From Acidobacteriota bacterium (GTDB taxonomy: Bacteria; Acidobacteriota; Polarisedimenticolia; JACPZX01), in assembly GCA_016195325.1 (NCBI GenBank), contig JACPZX010000018.1, positions 80,001 to 144,000 on the forward strand: DNA of 64,000 nt. Reading direction: 5' to 3'. Positions 24,148-32,194 of the stretch are shown here, piece after piece. The notes beneath the pieces are model-generated. The model saw nothing but the letters and a program-made list of their open reading frames with translations, made no database searches and had not been told where the DNA came from. The stretch's first letter is position 1. Every line of letters begins with the position of its first letter. Both the position numbers and the translations under genes were made by a program.

Positions 24148-24680
24148 CGCGCGGCGCTCTCGGGGCTCCCGTTCATCCGCCCGGACCGGTAGGCCTCGGC
24201 GTACGCGACGTACGCCCTCCAGTTCCCGTCAATCCGCTTCGCCTCGTCCGCCGTCACCGGCCGCACGACCTTCCCGGGGACCCCGAAGACGACCGAGCCG
24301 GGGGGGATCTCGAACCCTTCCTTCACCACGGCCCCGGCGCCGATGATGCAGCCGCGCCCGATCCTGGCGCCCGAGAGCACGATGGCGCCGATGCCGATGA
24401 GGCAGTCGTCGCCCACGTCGGCGGCGTGCACGATGGCGCCGTGACCGACCGTGACGCGGCGTCCCAGGCGGGCCGGCCCGTCGACCTCGACGTGGAGGAT
24501 CGCGTTGTCCTGGACGTTCGACTCGTCGCCGATGTGGACGGGCGCCAGATCGCCGCGGAGGACGGCGCCGAACCAGACGCTCGCGCGCGCGCCGACCGAA
24601 ACCTCTCCGACCAGGGTGGCCCCGGGGGCGACGTAGGCCGTCGCGTCGATCGAAAGTCGCGTGTTGAGAAGTGAGCTCAT
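24144..24680 (-). CDS. Gamma carbonic anhydrase-like hexapeptide-repeat protein
   Basis: The 178-residue protein is built from left-handed beta-helix hexapeptides such as DNAILHVEVDG, GHGAIVHAADVG and IGIGAIVLSGARIG. The His positions expected to hold zinc in gamma-class carbonic anhydrases are present, but the catalytic Glu is not clearly identifiable. Many relatives (YrdA/PaaY) have no proven activity. It heads the operon that continues with nrnA, elbB, moaD and moaE. Confidence 0.8.
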   Translation of the reverse strand: MSSLLNTRLSIDATAYVAPGATLVGEVSVGARASVWFGAVLRGDLAPVHIGDESNVQDNAILHVEVDGPARLGRRVTVGHGAIVHAADVGDDCLIGIGAIVLSGARIGRGCIIGAGAVVKEGFEIPPGSVVFGVPGKVVRPVTADEAKRIDGNWRAYVAYAEAYRSGRMNGSPESAAR

Positions 24681-24733
24681 GGTGGGGGCGCCGCTCGCTC
24701 GGGCCGCGGTCCTCGCGCGCGACGAACGTGTAG

Positions 24734-24763
24734 CATATACCGCGACGCTCGCGCCAAAGTCAA
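24734..24763 (-). promoter_or_regulatory. Sigma-70-like promoter of the gamma-CA to moaE operon
   Basis: On the minus strand TTGACT and TATATG are separated by 18 bp, with an expected start about 47 bases before the gamma-CA ATG. Confidence 0.62.
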
Positions 24764-24788
24764 GGCGGAGCGCGGACTTACGTGAGAT

Positions 24789-24817
24789 CTGACGGCGGCG
24801 GGCGGCTCTGCTATAGT
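24789..24817 (+). promoter_or_regulatory. Sigma-70-like promoter of the methyltransferase gene
   Basis: CTGACG and TATAGT are separated by 17 bp. It diverges from the gamma-CA promoter only 26 bp away, so the two may compete or share a regulator. Confidence 0.5.
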
Positions 24818-24886
24818 CCGCGGCCCCGAGACGCGAGGAACGAGCCCGCCGCGCGACGAAAGCGGCGGGCCGGACGAGGGCCGGGC

Positions 24887-25615
24887 ATGGCCAGACGCAT
24901 CACCATCGATCCACGGACGGTCCAGGAGGCGCGGTTCGCGGGGCGGCGCATCCTCGAGCCCGAGGTGATGGACGGCTCGGGGGAGGTCGCCGCGTATCTC
25001 GACGGCGTCGCGACCGCCCACCTCGATCGCATGGACGACGGGTTCGTGAGAGCGGCGGTCCGCTTCGCCCGGCCCGGCGCCCGCATCCTGGACATAGGCA
25101 CCGGAACTGCGGCCATCCCCGTCAAGATCGCCTTGCGGCGCCCCGACGTCACGGTGACGGGCATCGACCTCTCCGAGGAGATGCTGCGGGCCGCGCGCGA
25201 GCGAATTCGGGGCGCCAGGCTCGGCCGCCGCGTCCGCGTCCGCACGGGAAGCGCGCGCCGGATCCCCTTCCGCCGCGGCGCGTACGACCTGGTCGTCTCG
25301 AACTCCCTCCTGCACCACCTCCCCGATCCCGTGCCTCTCTTCGACGAGATCGCCCGGGTCCTGGCGCCGGGCGGGCGCGTCTTCATGCGGGATCTCAGGC
25401 GGCCGGGCCCGTCTCGCATCGAGGCCCACATCCGGCGCCACGGACGCTTCTATCGGGGGGAGATGCTGAGGCTCTTCTCGGATTCCGTCCGGGCCGCATT
25501 CAAGGTCGCCGAGATGGCCGAGATGGTCGGAGAGAGCCGGCTCGCGGGATGCCGCGTGAGGCCGCAGCTTGAGACGTACGTGGTGATCGAGGGACGCCCG
25601 CGGCGCGCGCGCTAG
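24887..25615 (+). CDS. Class I SAM-dependent methyltransferase
   Basis: The 242-residue protein has the Rossmann methyltransferase motif ILDIGTGTAAIPVKIA, then VTGIDLSEEML and the motif IV-like VVSNSLLHHLPDP. The ATG at 24887 has GAGGG six bases upstream. It ends by overlapping moaA (convergent) by four bases. It stands between the two halves of the molybdopterin genes but has no evident pathway link. The substrate is unknown; small-molecule or quinone methylation is possible. Confidence 0.78.
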   Translation: MARRITIDPRTVQEARFAGRRILEPEVMDGSGEVAAYLDGVATAHLDRMDDGFVRAAVRFARPGARILDIGTGTAAIPVKIALRRPDVTVTGIDLSEEMLRAARERIRGARLGRRVRVRTGSARRIPFRRGAYDLVVSNSLLHHLPDPVPLFDEIARVLAPGGRVFMRDLRRPGPSRIEAHIRRHGRFYRGEMLRLFSDSVRAAFKVAEMAEMVGESRLAGCRVRPQLETYVVIEGRPRRAR

Positions 25616-26673
25616 CCCCCGACCTGCGAGAGCGCTCTGAGCCCGCACCCGGGCTCGCCCCGGACGAGATGATGGCTCTCGGGCTTGATCGTCATCCCGT
25701 AAAGGATCAGCCGCGACAGATCCTCGTCGCTCGCGCCGCCGCGCATGGGGGTGCGCAGATCGACCTCCTGGTCCCCGAAGAGGCACAGCCTCAGGTGCCC
25801 GACCGAGGTCAGCCGGACGCGGTTGCACTTCTCGCAGAAGGTGTGGCTCATCGGCGTGATCATCCCGATCGCGCCGCGCGCCCCCTCGTAGCGGTAGTAG
25901 CGCGCCGGGCCCGAACCGACCACGTCGTCGCACGGGGTCAGCGGGGCGACGGCCGCCAGGCGCTCGAGGATCTCGTCGGCCGAGACGAAGTTCGCGTCCT
26001 GGTATCCCGCCGAGTCTCCCAGCGGCATGATCTCGATGAACCGGACGATGACGGCCCGGTCCATCGTCAGCCGGCCGAAGTCGGCGGCCTCGACGTCGTT
26101 CACCCCGCGCGTCGCGACGACGTTGACCTTGACCGGAGAGAGCCCGGCCGCGATCGCCGCGTCGATCCCGCCGAGGACCTTGCGCAGATCCCCCCCCTGG
26201 GTGATCTCGCGGAACTTCCCCGGATCGAGCGAGTCGATGCTCACGTTGACCCGGCGGAGCCCCGCGCCGCGGAGCGCTTCGGCGTGCTCTTTGAGGAGCA
26301 GCCCGTTCGTCGAGAGCGCGAGATCGTCGAGGCCGGGGATGGCGGCGAGGGCTCGCACGAGATCCGGAACCCCGGCGCGGACCAGGGGCTCCCCTCCCGT
26401 CACGCGGACGCGCGTGACGCCGAGCCCGGCGAAGATGCGGACCAGCCTCAGGATCTCCTCGTACGACAGGATCTCGTGGCGCGGCAGCCAGTCCATCCCG
26501 TGCGGCATGCAGTAGACGCACCGCATGTTGCACCGGTCCGTCACCGAGACGCGAAGGTACCGGATGCTCCGGCCGAAGGTGTCCGCCAGCGCGTGCGCGG
26601 GGACCTGCGCCTCCGCGGTCCGCGCGTCGTTCCCAGGGATGACGCGCAGCGGGCTGAACGATCGGCTGCTCAT
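25612..26673 (-). CDS. moaA: GTP 3',8-cyclase (molybdenum cofactor)
   Basis: The 353-residue radical SAM enzyme starts molybdopterin synthesis by rearranging GTP. The first cluster motif is CNMRCVYC; the second is HTFCEKCNRVRL with a downstream Cys (LCLFGDQ). The VTGGEPLVR motif and the C-terminal Gly-Gly are conserved. The ATG at 26673 with GGGAG eight bases upstream is preferred over a GTG nine bases earlier. It follows moaB by 16 bp and is the end of the pepA operon. Confidence 0.95.
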   Translation of the reverse strand: MSSRSFSPLRVIPGNDARTAEAQVPAHALADTFGRSIRYLRVSVTDRCNMRCVYCMPHGMDWLPRHEILSYEEILRLVRIFAGLGVTRVRVTGGEPLVRAGVPDLVRALAAIPGLDDLALSTNGLLLKEHAEALRGAGLRRVNVSIDSLDPGKFREITQGGDLRKVLGGIDAAIAAGLSPVKVNVVATRGVNDVEAADFGRLTMDRAVIVRFIEIMPLGDSAGYQDANFVSADEILERLAAVAPLTPCDDVVGSGPARYYRYEGARGAIGMITPMSHTFCEKCNRVRLTSVGHLRLCLFGDQEVDLRTPMRGGASDEDLSRLILYGMTIKPESHHLVRGEPGCGLRALSQVGG

Positions 26674-26689
26674 CTCCGGCACTCCCGCA

Positions 26690-27205
26690 TCATGCTCGCT
26701 CCGGCTTTCCCGCCTCGCCGACGACGTGGCCGATCTCGGGGAGGATGAGGGACTCCATGGCCAGCCTCACGGCCCGCGTCGAACCCGGCATCGAGAATAG
26801 CACCCGCCCCCGGGCCAGTCCCGCCACCGCGCGGCTCAGCATGGCGGCCGCTCCGATCTCACGGTAGGAGAGCTGCCGGAAGATCTCTCCGAACCCGTCG
26901 AGCCGACGCTCGAGGAGCGCCGCGATCGCCTCGAAGGTCCGGTCGCGCGGCGAGATGCCCGTCCCGCCGTTCAGGAGGATCGCCTGCACGTCGTCGCGCG
27001 CGAGGAGCGTCCGGAGCGCCCCCTCGACAGTGCCCGCGTCGTCCGGGAGGATGGCGGTGTGCACCACCCGGTGGCCGCGCTCCTCGAGCATGGAGCGGAT
27101 CAGGCGGCCGGACTCGTCGGTGTCGGGAGTGCGCGTGTCGGAAATCGTGAGCACGGCGCACCCCACGGAGTGCGGCGCCGAGGCCCTGTGCTCGTGAACT
27201 CCCAT
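26690..27205 (-). CDS. moaB: MoaB/Mog-family molybdenum cofactor protein
   Basis: The 171-residue protein carries the family motifs LTISDTRTPDTDESG and NGGTGISPRDRT. MoaB/Mog enzymes adenylylate molybdopterin before metal insertion. Length suits MoaB. It lies between pepA and moaA with 16-bp gaps, so it is co-transcribed with moaA. Confidence 0.92.
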   Translation of the reverse strand: MGVHEHRASAPHSVGCAVLTISDTRTPDTDESGRLIRSMLEERGHRVVHTAILPDDAGTVEGALRTLLARDDVQAILLNGGTGISPRDRTFEAIAALLERRLDGFGEIFRQLSYREIGAAAMLSRAVAGLARGRVLFSMPGSTRAVRLAMESLILPEIGHVVGEAGKPERA

Positions 27206-27221
27206 CGCCCCCGCCCCCCCT

Positions 27222-28787
27222 TCAGGAGTACGTGGACAGGTACTCGAGCAGCGTCCGCACTCCCATCCCGGTCGCGCCGCGCCGCATGTACGGGTGCGAG
27301 GCGGTCTCGAGGAAGGCCGGCCCGGCGATGTCGAGATGCGCCCATGGAGTCTTCGGACCGATGAACTCGCGCAGAAAGAGGGCGGCGGTGATCGCGCTGC
27401 CGTAGCGATCGGCGGTGTTGCGCACGTCGGCGATCTCGCTCTGGAGCTGGTCGGTGTACTCCTCGTACAGCGGAAGCCGCCAGAGCTTCTCGCCCGAGGC
27501 CGCCGAGGCCTTCATGAGCCGCGACGCCAGCGCGTCGTCGTTCGAGAAGAGCCCGCCCGCGAGGGGGCCCAGCGCCACCATGCACGCCCCCGTCAGCGTC
27601 GCGAGATCGATGACCTCGTCGAACTTCTGGCTCTCCGCGTGCGCGAGGAGATCGGCCAGGACCAGCCTGCCTTCGGCGTCGGTGTTGAGGACCTCGATCG
27701 TCTTGCCGCCCGTCGTGCGGAGGACGTCGCCGGGCTTGATCGCCGATCCCCCGGGCATGTTCTCCGTCATCCCCATGAAGCCGTGCACCTCGGCGCGCGT
27801 CTTCAAGGCGGGAAGGGCCAGCATCGTGGCGAGGACCGCGACCGCGCCCGCCTTGTCGAGCTTCATCGTCTCCATCCCGCTCGAGGTCTTGAGCGAGAGG
27901 CCCCCGCTGTCGAAGGTGATCCCCTTGCCGATGAGCGCCACCTTGCGGAGCGGCTTCCCGCGGGGACGGTGGACGAGGTGGATGAGGCGCGGCGGCTGGT
28001 GGCTGCCCCGGGAGACGCCGAGGAACGCCCCCATGCCCAGCTTCTCGAGCTGCCTCTCGTCGTGAACGCGGCACTCGATGCCGGCCTTCTTCGCGAGAGA
28101 GGAGGCGATGGCGGCGATCCGGATCGGGGTGATCACGATGGCCGGCTCGTTGACGAGGTCGCGCGCGAGGTTCGTCGAGGCGCAGAACGCCGAGGATTCC
28201 CTGACCCCCTCGAGCGCGGCCTCGAGCTCGCGGGCAGGCACGCGGATCTCCGCGTCCCGAAGCGACCCGTCCTCCTGCGCCTTCTCGCCGGTGAAGTACT
28301 TGCGGAGCCGGTAGACTCCCAGAAGGCACCCGTCGACGACCGCCCTCACGCGCTCGCGCGTCCCGACTCCCGGGACCTCAGGCGGCGGAGCGAAGGTGAT
28401 CCGGGCCGCCGACGCCTGGTCGGCGCGCCGCGCCGCTGCGGCGGCGGCCGCACGCAGCGCGTCGAGATCGAGATCCTCCCGCCGACCCAGCCCCGCGACG
28501 ATGACGCGCTTCGCGGGGAAGAGCCCCGCCGTGTGGAAGAGCAGCGTCGTGCCCCGCCTCGCGCGGAACCCCTCGCTCTTGAGCAGCGCCTCGAGGCTCG
28601 CGCGAAGCTTTCCGGGCTCCACCCCCTCGATCCTGTGAGCGCCCTGGATGGCGTAGACGACGAGGGCGTCCGCCCGCGCCGACGCCGCGGCTCCGGCGGC
28701 GGCGGAGAAGCGTGGAGTGCGCGTGTACGGAGGGAGGGACTCTCCTCCTCCGCCTTCGACGCGGCCGCTTCGGGGCGCCGGCGTCAT
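27222..28787 (-). CDS. pepA: Leucyl aminopeptidase (M17)
   Basis: The 521-residue protein has the M17 catalytic domain. IGKGITFDSGGLSLK holds a metal ligand and the catalytic Lys; NTDAEGRLVLADLL is the signature of the family. The N-terminal domain (residues 40-190) is shorter and more divergent than in E. coli PepA. The enzyme cleaves N-terminal residues from peptides in the cytoplasm. The ATG at 28787 has a G-run six bases upstream. A promoter lies 127 bp upstream, so the transcript has a long leader. It heads an operon with moaB and moaA. Confidence 0.92.
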   Translation of the reverse strand: MTPAPRSGRVEGGGGESLPPYTRTPRFSAAAGAAASARADALVVYAIQGAHRIEGVEPGKLRASLEALLKSEGFRARRGTTLLFHTAGLFPAKRVIVAGLGRREDLDLDALRAAAAAAARRADQASAARITFAPPPEVPGVGTRERVRAVVDGCLLGVYRLRKYFTGEKAQEDGSLRDAEIRVPARELEAALEGVRESSAFCASTNLARDLVNEPAIVITPIRIAAIASSLAKKAGIECRVHDERQLEKLGMGAFLGVSRGSHQPPRLIHLVHRPRGKPLRKVALIGKGITFDSGGLSLKTSSGMETMKLDKAGAVAVLATMLALPALKTRAEVHGFMGMTENMPGGSAIKPGDVLRTTGGKTIEVLNTDAEGRLVLADLLAHAESQKFDEVIDLATLTGACMVALGPLAGGLFSNDDALASRLMKASAASGEKLWRLPLYEEYTDQLQSEIADVRNTADRYGSAITAALFLREFIGPKTPWAHLDIAGPAFLETASHPYMRRGATGMGVRTLLEYLSTYS

Positions 28788-28913
28788 CGCCGGCCCCCCG
28801 GAACGCCGCACGATCGGGATCGGGCTGGCCGCTGGCTCATCTGGAGCTCCCTCGGGAATCGTGGCGGTGCGGAATCGATCTCAATCCAGGCTCGGGCAGG
28901 GGCCGGGCGGGCC

Positions 28914-28943
28914 ACTATAAAGGCCCTTCCGACGGCGCGTCAA
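28914..28943 (-). promoter_or_regulatory. Sigma-70-like promoter of the pepA operon
   Basis: On the minus strand TTGACG and TATAGT are separated by 18 bp. Its upstream side is only 16 bp from the inverted-repeat element at 28959. Confidence 0.66.
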
Positions 28944-28950
28944 GAATCCG

Positions 28951-29151
28951 GAGCCTCGGGTGGTGGTCAAGATTGCGGTTGGGGAGTCGGCCTCCGCGCG
29001 TGAACCAATCGCGCTCGGCCTCGGGCTCGTTCGCCCACCCGTTCGGTCGGCGCCGAGGTCGATTGGGAGCAGGTGGCGCCGACGCCCGATCGGGTACCCG
29101 GGCTCATCCCGCACGCTCCCCCGCCGCAATCTTGACCACCACCGAGTCTCG
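28951..29151. mobile_element. MITE-like 185-bp element with 20-bp terminal inverted repeats
   Basis: GGTGGTGGTCAAGATTGCGG at 28959-28978 is repeated exactly in inverted orientation at 29124-29143. Beyond the 20 bp, pairing continues imperfectly for about 10 bases into the element. The core is 145 bp, has no long coding frame and is flanked by GAGCCTCG on the left and GAGTCTCG on the right, a 7-of-8 direct repeat suggesting a target duplication. No transposase is present, so the element is non-autonomous. The alternative is a large imperfect hairpin of other origin, such as a regulatory RNA or REP-like structure. Confidence 0.5.
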
Positions 29152-29188
29152 GGCCGGCGCGCGCGCCGCGATGCTAGTGTGGATCGGG

Positions 29189-29881
29189 ATGATCCCCCTC
29201 AAGGACGACATCAAGGCGCGATCGGCGCCGTTCATGACGGCCGGGCTCATCATCGTGAACGTGCTCGTGTTCGCCTATCAGCTCTCGCTTCCGCCGCATC
29301 GGGAACAGGAAGTCGCGCTCCGGTTCGGCCTCGTGCCGGGGTTCGTCACGGGCGCCGCCGGCCACGCCCCCGGAGGCGAGGGGCTCACGCTCGCGTCGTT
29401 CTTCACGTCGATGTTCCTGCACGGCGATCTGCTGCACATCGCGGGCAACATGCTCTTCCTCTGGATTTTCGGGAACAACGTCGAGGACGCGATGGGACGG
29501 GGGCGGTTCCTCGTCTTCTATCTCACCTGCGGTCTCGCGGCCGCGGCGGCCCAGATCGCGGCGCTTCCGCGGTCGACGCTGCCGATGATCGGGGCGAGCG
29601 GAGCGATCGCCGGCGTGCTCGGCGCCTACTTCCTGCTCTTCCCGCAGGCGCGCATCCTGACGCTCGTTCCCTTCATCTTCGTCTACTTCGTGAGGCTCCC
29701 CGCGTTCGTCGTCCTCGGCCTCTGGTTCGTCGTGCAGGTCACGTCGTCGCTCGCCGGGGGCCGGAGCGGCGTCGCGTGGTCGGCCCACGTGGGAGGCTTC
29801 GTCGCCGGGATGATCCTCCTGGGGCTGTTCCTTCCGCGCCGGCGGCGGAGCGCTCCCCCGGCGGAAGGGGACTGGCTCTAA
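29189..29881 (+). CDS. Rhomboid-family intramembrane serine protease
   Basis: The 230-residue protein has six predicted transmembrane helices. GASGAIAGVLGAYFLL holds the catalytic Ser, HIAGNMLFLWIFGNN has the H-x3-N-type motif of the second helix, and AWSAHVGGFVAGM supplies the catalytic His. The chosen ATG gives MIPLKDDIKAR, the usual start for this subfamily; another ATG lies 18 bp upstream. Rhomboids cleave membrane-anchored proteins within the bilayer. The gene begins 38 bp after the MITE-like element, and no promoter of its own was recognised, so the element may supply or disrupt regulation. Confidence 0.88.
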   Translation: MIPLKDDIKARSAPFMTAGLIIVNVLVFAYQLSLPPHREQEVALRFGLVPGFVTGAAGHAPGGEGLTLASFFTSMFLHGDLLHIAGNMLFLWIFGNNVEDAMGRGRFLVFYLTCGLAAAAAQIAALPRSTLPMIGASGAIAGVLGAYFLLFPQARILTLVPFIFVYFVRLPAFVVLGLWFVVQVTSSLAGGRSGVAWSAHVGGFVAGMILLGLFLPRRRRSAPPAEGDWL

Positions 29882-29926
29882 CGGATATGTCGCGGGGGGC
29901 CGGCGTCGCGCGGGAGGCGCGAGCCG

Positions 29927-30487
29927 TCAGAGACGATCGCCCAGCGCCGCCACGATCGCGCGCTCGAGATCCGCGATCGTCCCCTGATTGCTCACCGAGA
30001 GGTCGGCCATCCCGAACGTCAGGTGGATCTGCTGCGCCGCCGGGTCGCTTCCCCGCTCCCTCTGCTCCTTCTCCGCGAACTCCGCGAGAGTCTGACCGTC
30101 CCCGGGCCGCGACCGGCGCCTCGACCGCTCGAACCGAACCTCGATCGGGGCGTCGACCGCGAGGAGGATGAACGCGGGATCCCGGCGGAGCGCGGTGACC
30201 TCGGAAGGGTTCCGGATGGAGTCGACGACGTCGCGTCCCGTCAGGCGCTCGAGCGCCCGCTCGGCGAGGACCGAGGCGCCGCCGGCCCGCCGCATCTCGT
30301 TCCCCATCTGGATGAGGTTTTCCCGCGTGGGCGGAAGGGCGCGGGATGCGACGGCTTCACGGAGAATGTCGGAGAGCGAGTGGTAGGCGAATCCGCGCGC
30401 GACGAGACAGCGAGCCGCCTCCCCCTTGCCGGCTGCGTTGGGACCTGTCAGACCGACGACGAGGCGCGGCGGCGCGCTACTGGTCAC
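29927..30487 (-). CDS. P-loop nucleotide kinase (UPF0200/dephospho-CoA kinase-like)
   Basis: The 186-residue protein has a Walker A loop GPNAAGKGE preceded by VVGLTG. A helix with SLSDILREAV and GGASVLAERALERL resembles nucleotide kinases of the UPF0200 and CoaE groups. The catalytic Asp/Arg segment DVVDSIRNPSEV and a LID-like Arg-rich stretch (FERSRRRSRPGD) are present. It starts at GTG and overlaps the upstream gene by 11 bp. A similar domain is fused to dCMP deaminases elsewhere. The exact nucleotide is unknown. Confidence 0.66.
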   Translation of the reverse strand: MTSSAPPRLVVGLTGPNAAGKGEAARCLVARGFAYHSLSDILREAVASRALPPTRENLIQMGNEMRRAGGASVLAERALERLTGRDVVDSIRNPSEVTALRRDPAFILLAVDAPIEVRFERSRRRSRPGDGQTLAEFAEKEQRERGSDPAAQQIHLTFGMADLSVSNQGTIADLERAIVAALGDRL

Positions 30488-31118
30488 CGTTGTTGTTCTG
30501 GGGTGGCTGCTGCGGCTGCTGGCCGCCGAACGCGGGTCGCGAGAGGCCCCCGGGCCCCTGCCCGGCGCCGAAGCGTCCACCGTTGAGGCCTCCAGGCGCC
30601 GTCCCGTTCTGGTTCCCCCTGAAGCCCCGGCCTAGCGGCGATCCGGGGAGCCCTCCCATGGATCTCTGCGCCGGGGTGTTCCCCTGGAGTCCCGGGTTTC
30701 CGCGGTACTGGTTCTGCCCCGGATCGGGAGGCGGCGGCTGATAGTCCTCGGGAGGAGGTGGTGCTTCGGCCGGAGTGTCCGCGCCGACGTAGCCGCCCGA
30801 GACGAAGCCGCCTCCCGCTCCACCTCCGCCTCCGGAGGCCTGATTCGGCGGGGCCTCGACGCGGGCGCCCGATCCGCCCATCGCGTCCTGGATCGCGGCG
30901 ATCTCGCTCGTCTTCACACCCATCAGCCCGCCTTCGAGCTCGAGGCGCGTCCACCCCTTGTCGTCTTCCTTGGCGGTCTTCGCCCGCATCGACTTGCCGT
31001 TCTTGAAGAGGATGAGCTTGTCGGCGAGCGCCGGAGAGGCCGCGAGGGCGCCGGCCAGCAGGAAGAGCAACGCGAAGGGAGCGACGCGGCGCGACGGGGA
31101 CGATCGACGAAGGCTCAT
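30477..31118 (-). CDS. Exported low-complexity protein, Gly/Pro/Asn/Gln-rich C-terminus
   Basis: The 213-residue protein has a signal peptide (VAPFALLFLLAGALAASPAL), then a short conserved-looking domain of about 55 residues (DKLILFKNGKSMRAKTAKED). Near residue 85 it becomes Gly-rich, then Pro-rich, then a disordered tail rich in Gly, Asn, Gln and Pro (QPQQPPQNNNGDQ). No enzyme motif is seen. The start has GGAG before the ATG and overlaps the upstream gene by 4 bp. The first domain resembles small KOW-like or SH3-like folds only loosely. Export and disorder suggest a surface role. Confidence 0.62.
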   Translation of the reverse strand: MSLRRSSPSRRVAPFALLFLLAGALAASPALADKLILFKNGKSMRAKTAKEDDKGWTRLELEGGLMGVKTSEIAAIQDAMGGSGARVEAPPNQASGGGGGAGGGFVSGGYVGADTPAEAPPPPEDYQPPPPDPGQNQYRGNPGLQGNTPAQRSMGGLPGSPLGRGFRGNQNGTAPGGLNGGRFGAGQGPGGLSRPAFGGQQPQQPPQNNNGDQ

Positions 31119-32194
31119 GGCTTCTCTCCGATCCGGCTCTCGTGGTACCACCGCGACAGCACCGCCGCCGCCGGCTTGCCCCGGGGAGTATAGCCCGTAT
31201 CGTCCGGACCACCATCTCCCCACCACATGTAGAAATATACGCCCGCGAGCGCCGGATAGCCCGTCCACGCGCGCGCAAAAGCGGCGTAGCAGCGCCCCTG
31301 GACGCCGGGGTCCGCGGCGCCGGGCGCGTCGTACGCCCAGGGGTTCAACGCGGCACCGCGGCGGGACGGGTATCCGACTTCCGTCACCACGACCTTCAGG
31401 CCGAGGTTCGAGCGCCAGCGCTCGACCTCCTCGCGGATGGGCGTCCAGGCCATCGCCAGGTCCTCGAGCGTGGCGTCGGGGTTCGCGGAAAGCGGGAAGT
31501 ACGCGTTCATCCCCAGAAAATCGAGAGACTCGCCGAACGTGATCTCGTCGCGGTGATCCCAGTTGGCGGAGTACGTCACGAGACCGCGATAGACGCGCCG
31601 CACCTTCGCGATCAGCACCCGCCAGTCGTCCCGCCGCCCTTCGGTGGAGCAGAGCTCCGACCCCACGCTGAAGTACTCGACCTTCTCCGACGCCGCGAGC
31701 GCCGCGTACCTGATGATCATCCGATCGTAGGCGGTGAACCACGCGCCCCAGTCGGGGGGCGCCAGCGTGCCGCGCCAGTCCGCCTCGTCCGCCCGGTCGA
31801 CGTAGATCAGCGGGAGGAGGAGGACGCGCATTCCCGCGCGGTGCGCCTCCCGGATGGCGAGCCGCAGGGAGGCGTCGCCGGGCGTCATGTCCGGCCGCGG
31901 CGCGATGCGGATCGATCGTGCGTCGGGGGTCGCCCAGGGGATGGCGATCGAGACGGAGTCGACTCCCATCTCCCGCAGCTCCGCGAGGGCGCGTCCGATG
32001 AGCTCCGGGTCGGTCCGGGAGAAGAGCCCGAGGACCATCCCGTGCTGGAAGGACTCGCGCGGCGGGACCGCGAGGCCGGCCGGGGTGAGGCCGCGGAGGA
32101 CCACGACGAGCTCGAGGGCGGCGACGACGATCACCGCCGCGAGGCCCGCGCTACGGATGCGACGGATGAGGGGAAGACTCGACCGAGAGCCCAC
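31115..32194 (-). CDS. GH113-like glycoside hydrolase (TIM-barrel), membrane anchored
   Basis: The 359-residue protein has an N-terminal signal anchor (AGLAAVIVVAALELVVVL) and a TIM-barrel domain resembling the GTA/GH113 mannanase-like family. Evidence includes YFSVGSELCSTEGRRDDW with the acid/base Glu (SVGSE), VVVTEVGYPSRRGAA with the nucleophile Glu, and the conserved YFYMWWGDGG end. The start codon at 32194 is a GTG that overlaps the upstream gene by 44 bp and lacks a ribosome binding site, so the N-terminus is uncertain. Activity on a beta-linked glycan is likely; substrate is unknown. Confidence 0.74.
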   Translation of the reverse strand: MGSRSSLPLIRRIRSAGLAAVIVVAALELVVVLRGLTPAGLAVPPRESFQHGMVLGLFSRTDPELIGRALAELREMGVDSVSIAIPWATPDARSIRIAPRPDMTPGDASLRLAIREAHRAGMRVLLLPLIYVDRADEADWRGTLAPPDWGAWFTAYDRMIIRYAALAASEKVEYFSVGSELCSTEGRRDDWRVLIAKVRRVYRGLVTYSANWDHRDEITFGESLDFLGMNAYFPLSANPDATLEDLAMAWTPIREEVERWRSNLGLKVVVTEVGYPSRRGAALNPWAYDAPGAADPGVQGRCYAAFARAWTGYPALAGVYFYMWWGDGGPDDTGYTPRGKPAAAVLSRWYHESRIGEKP

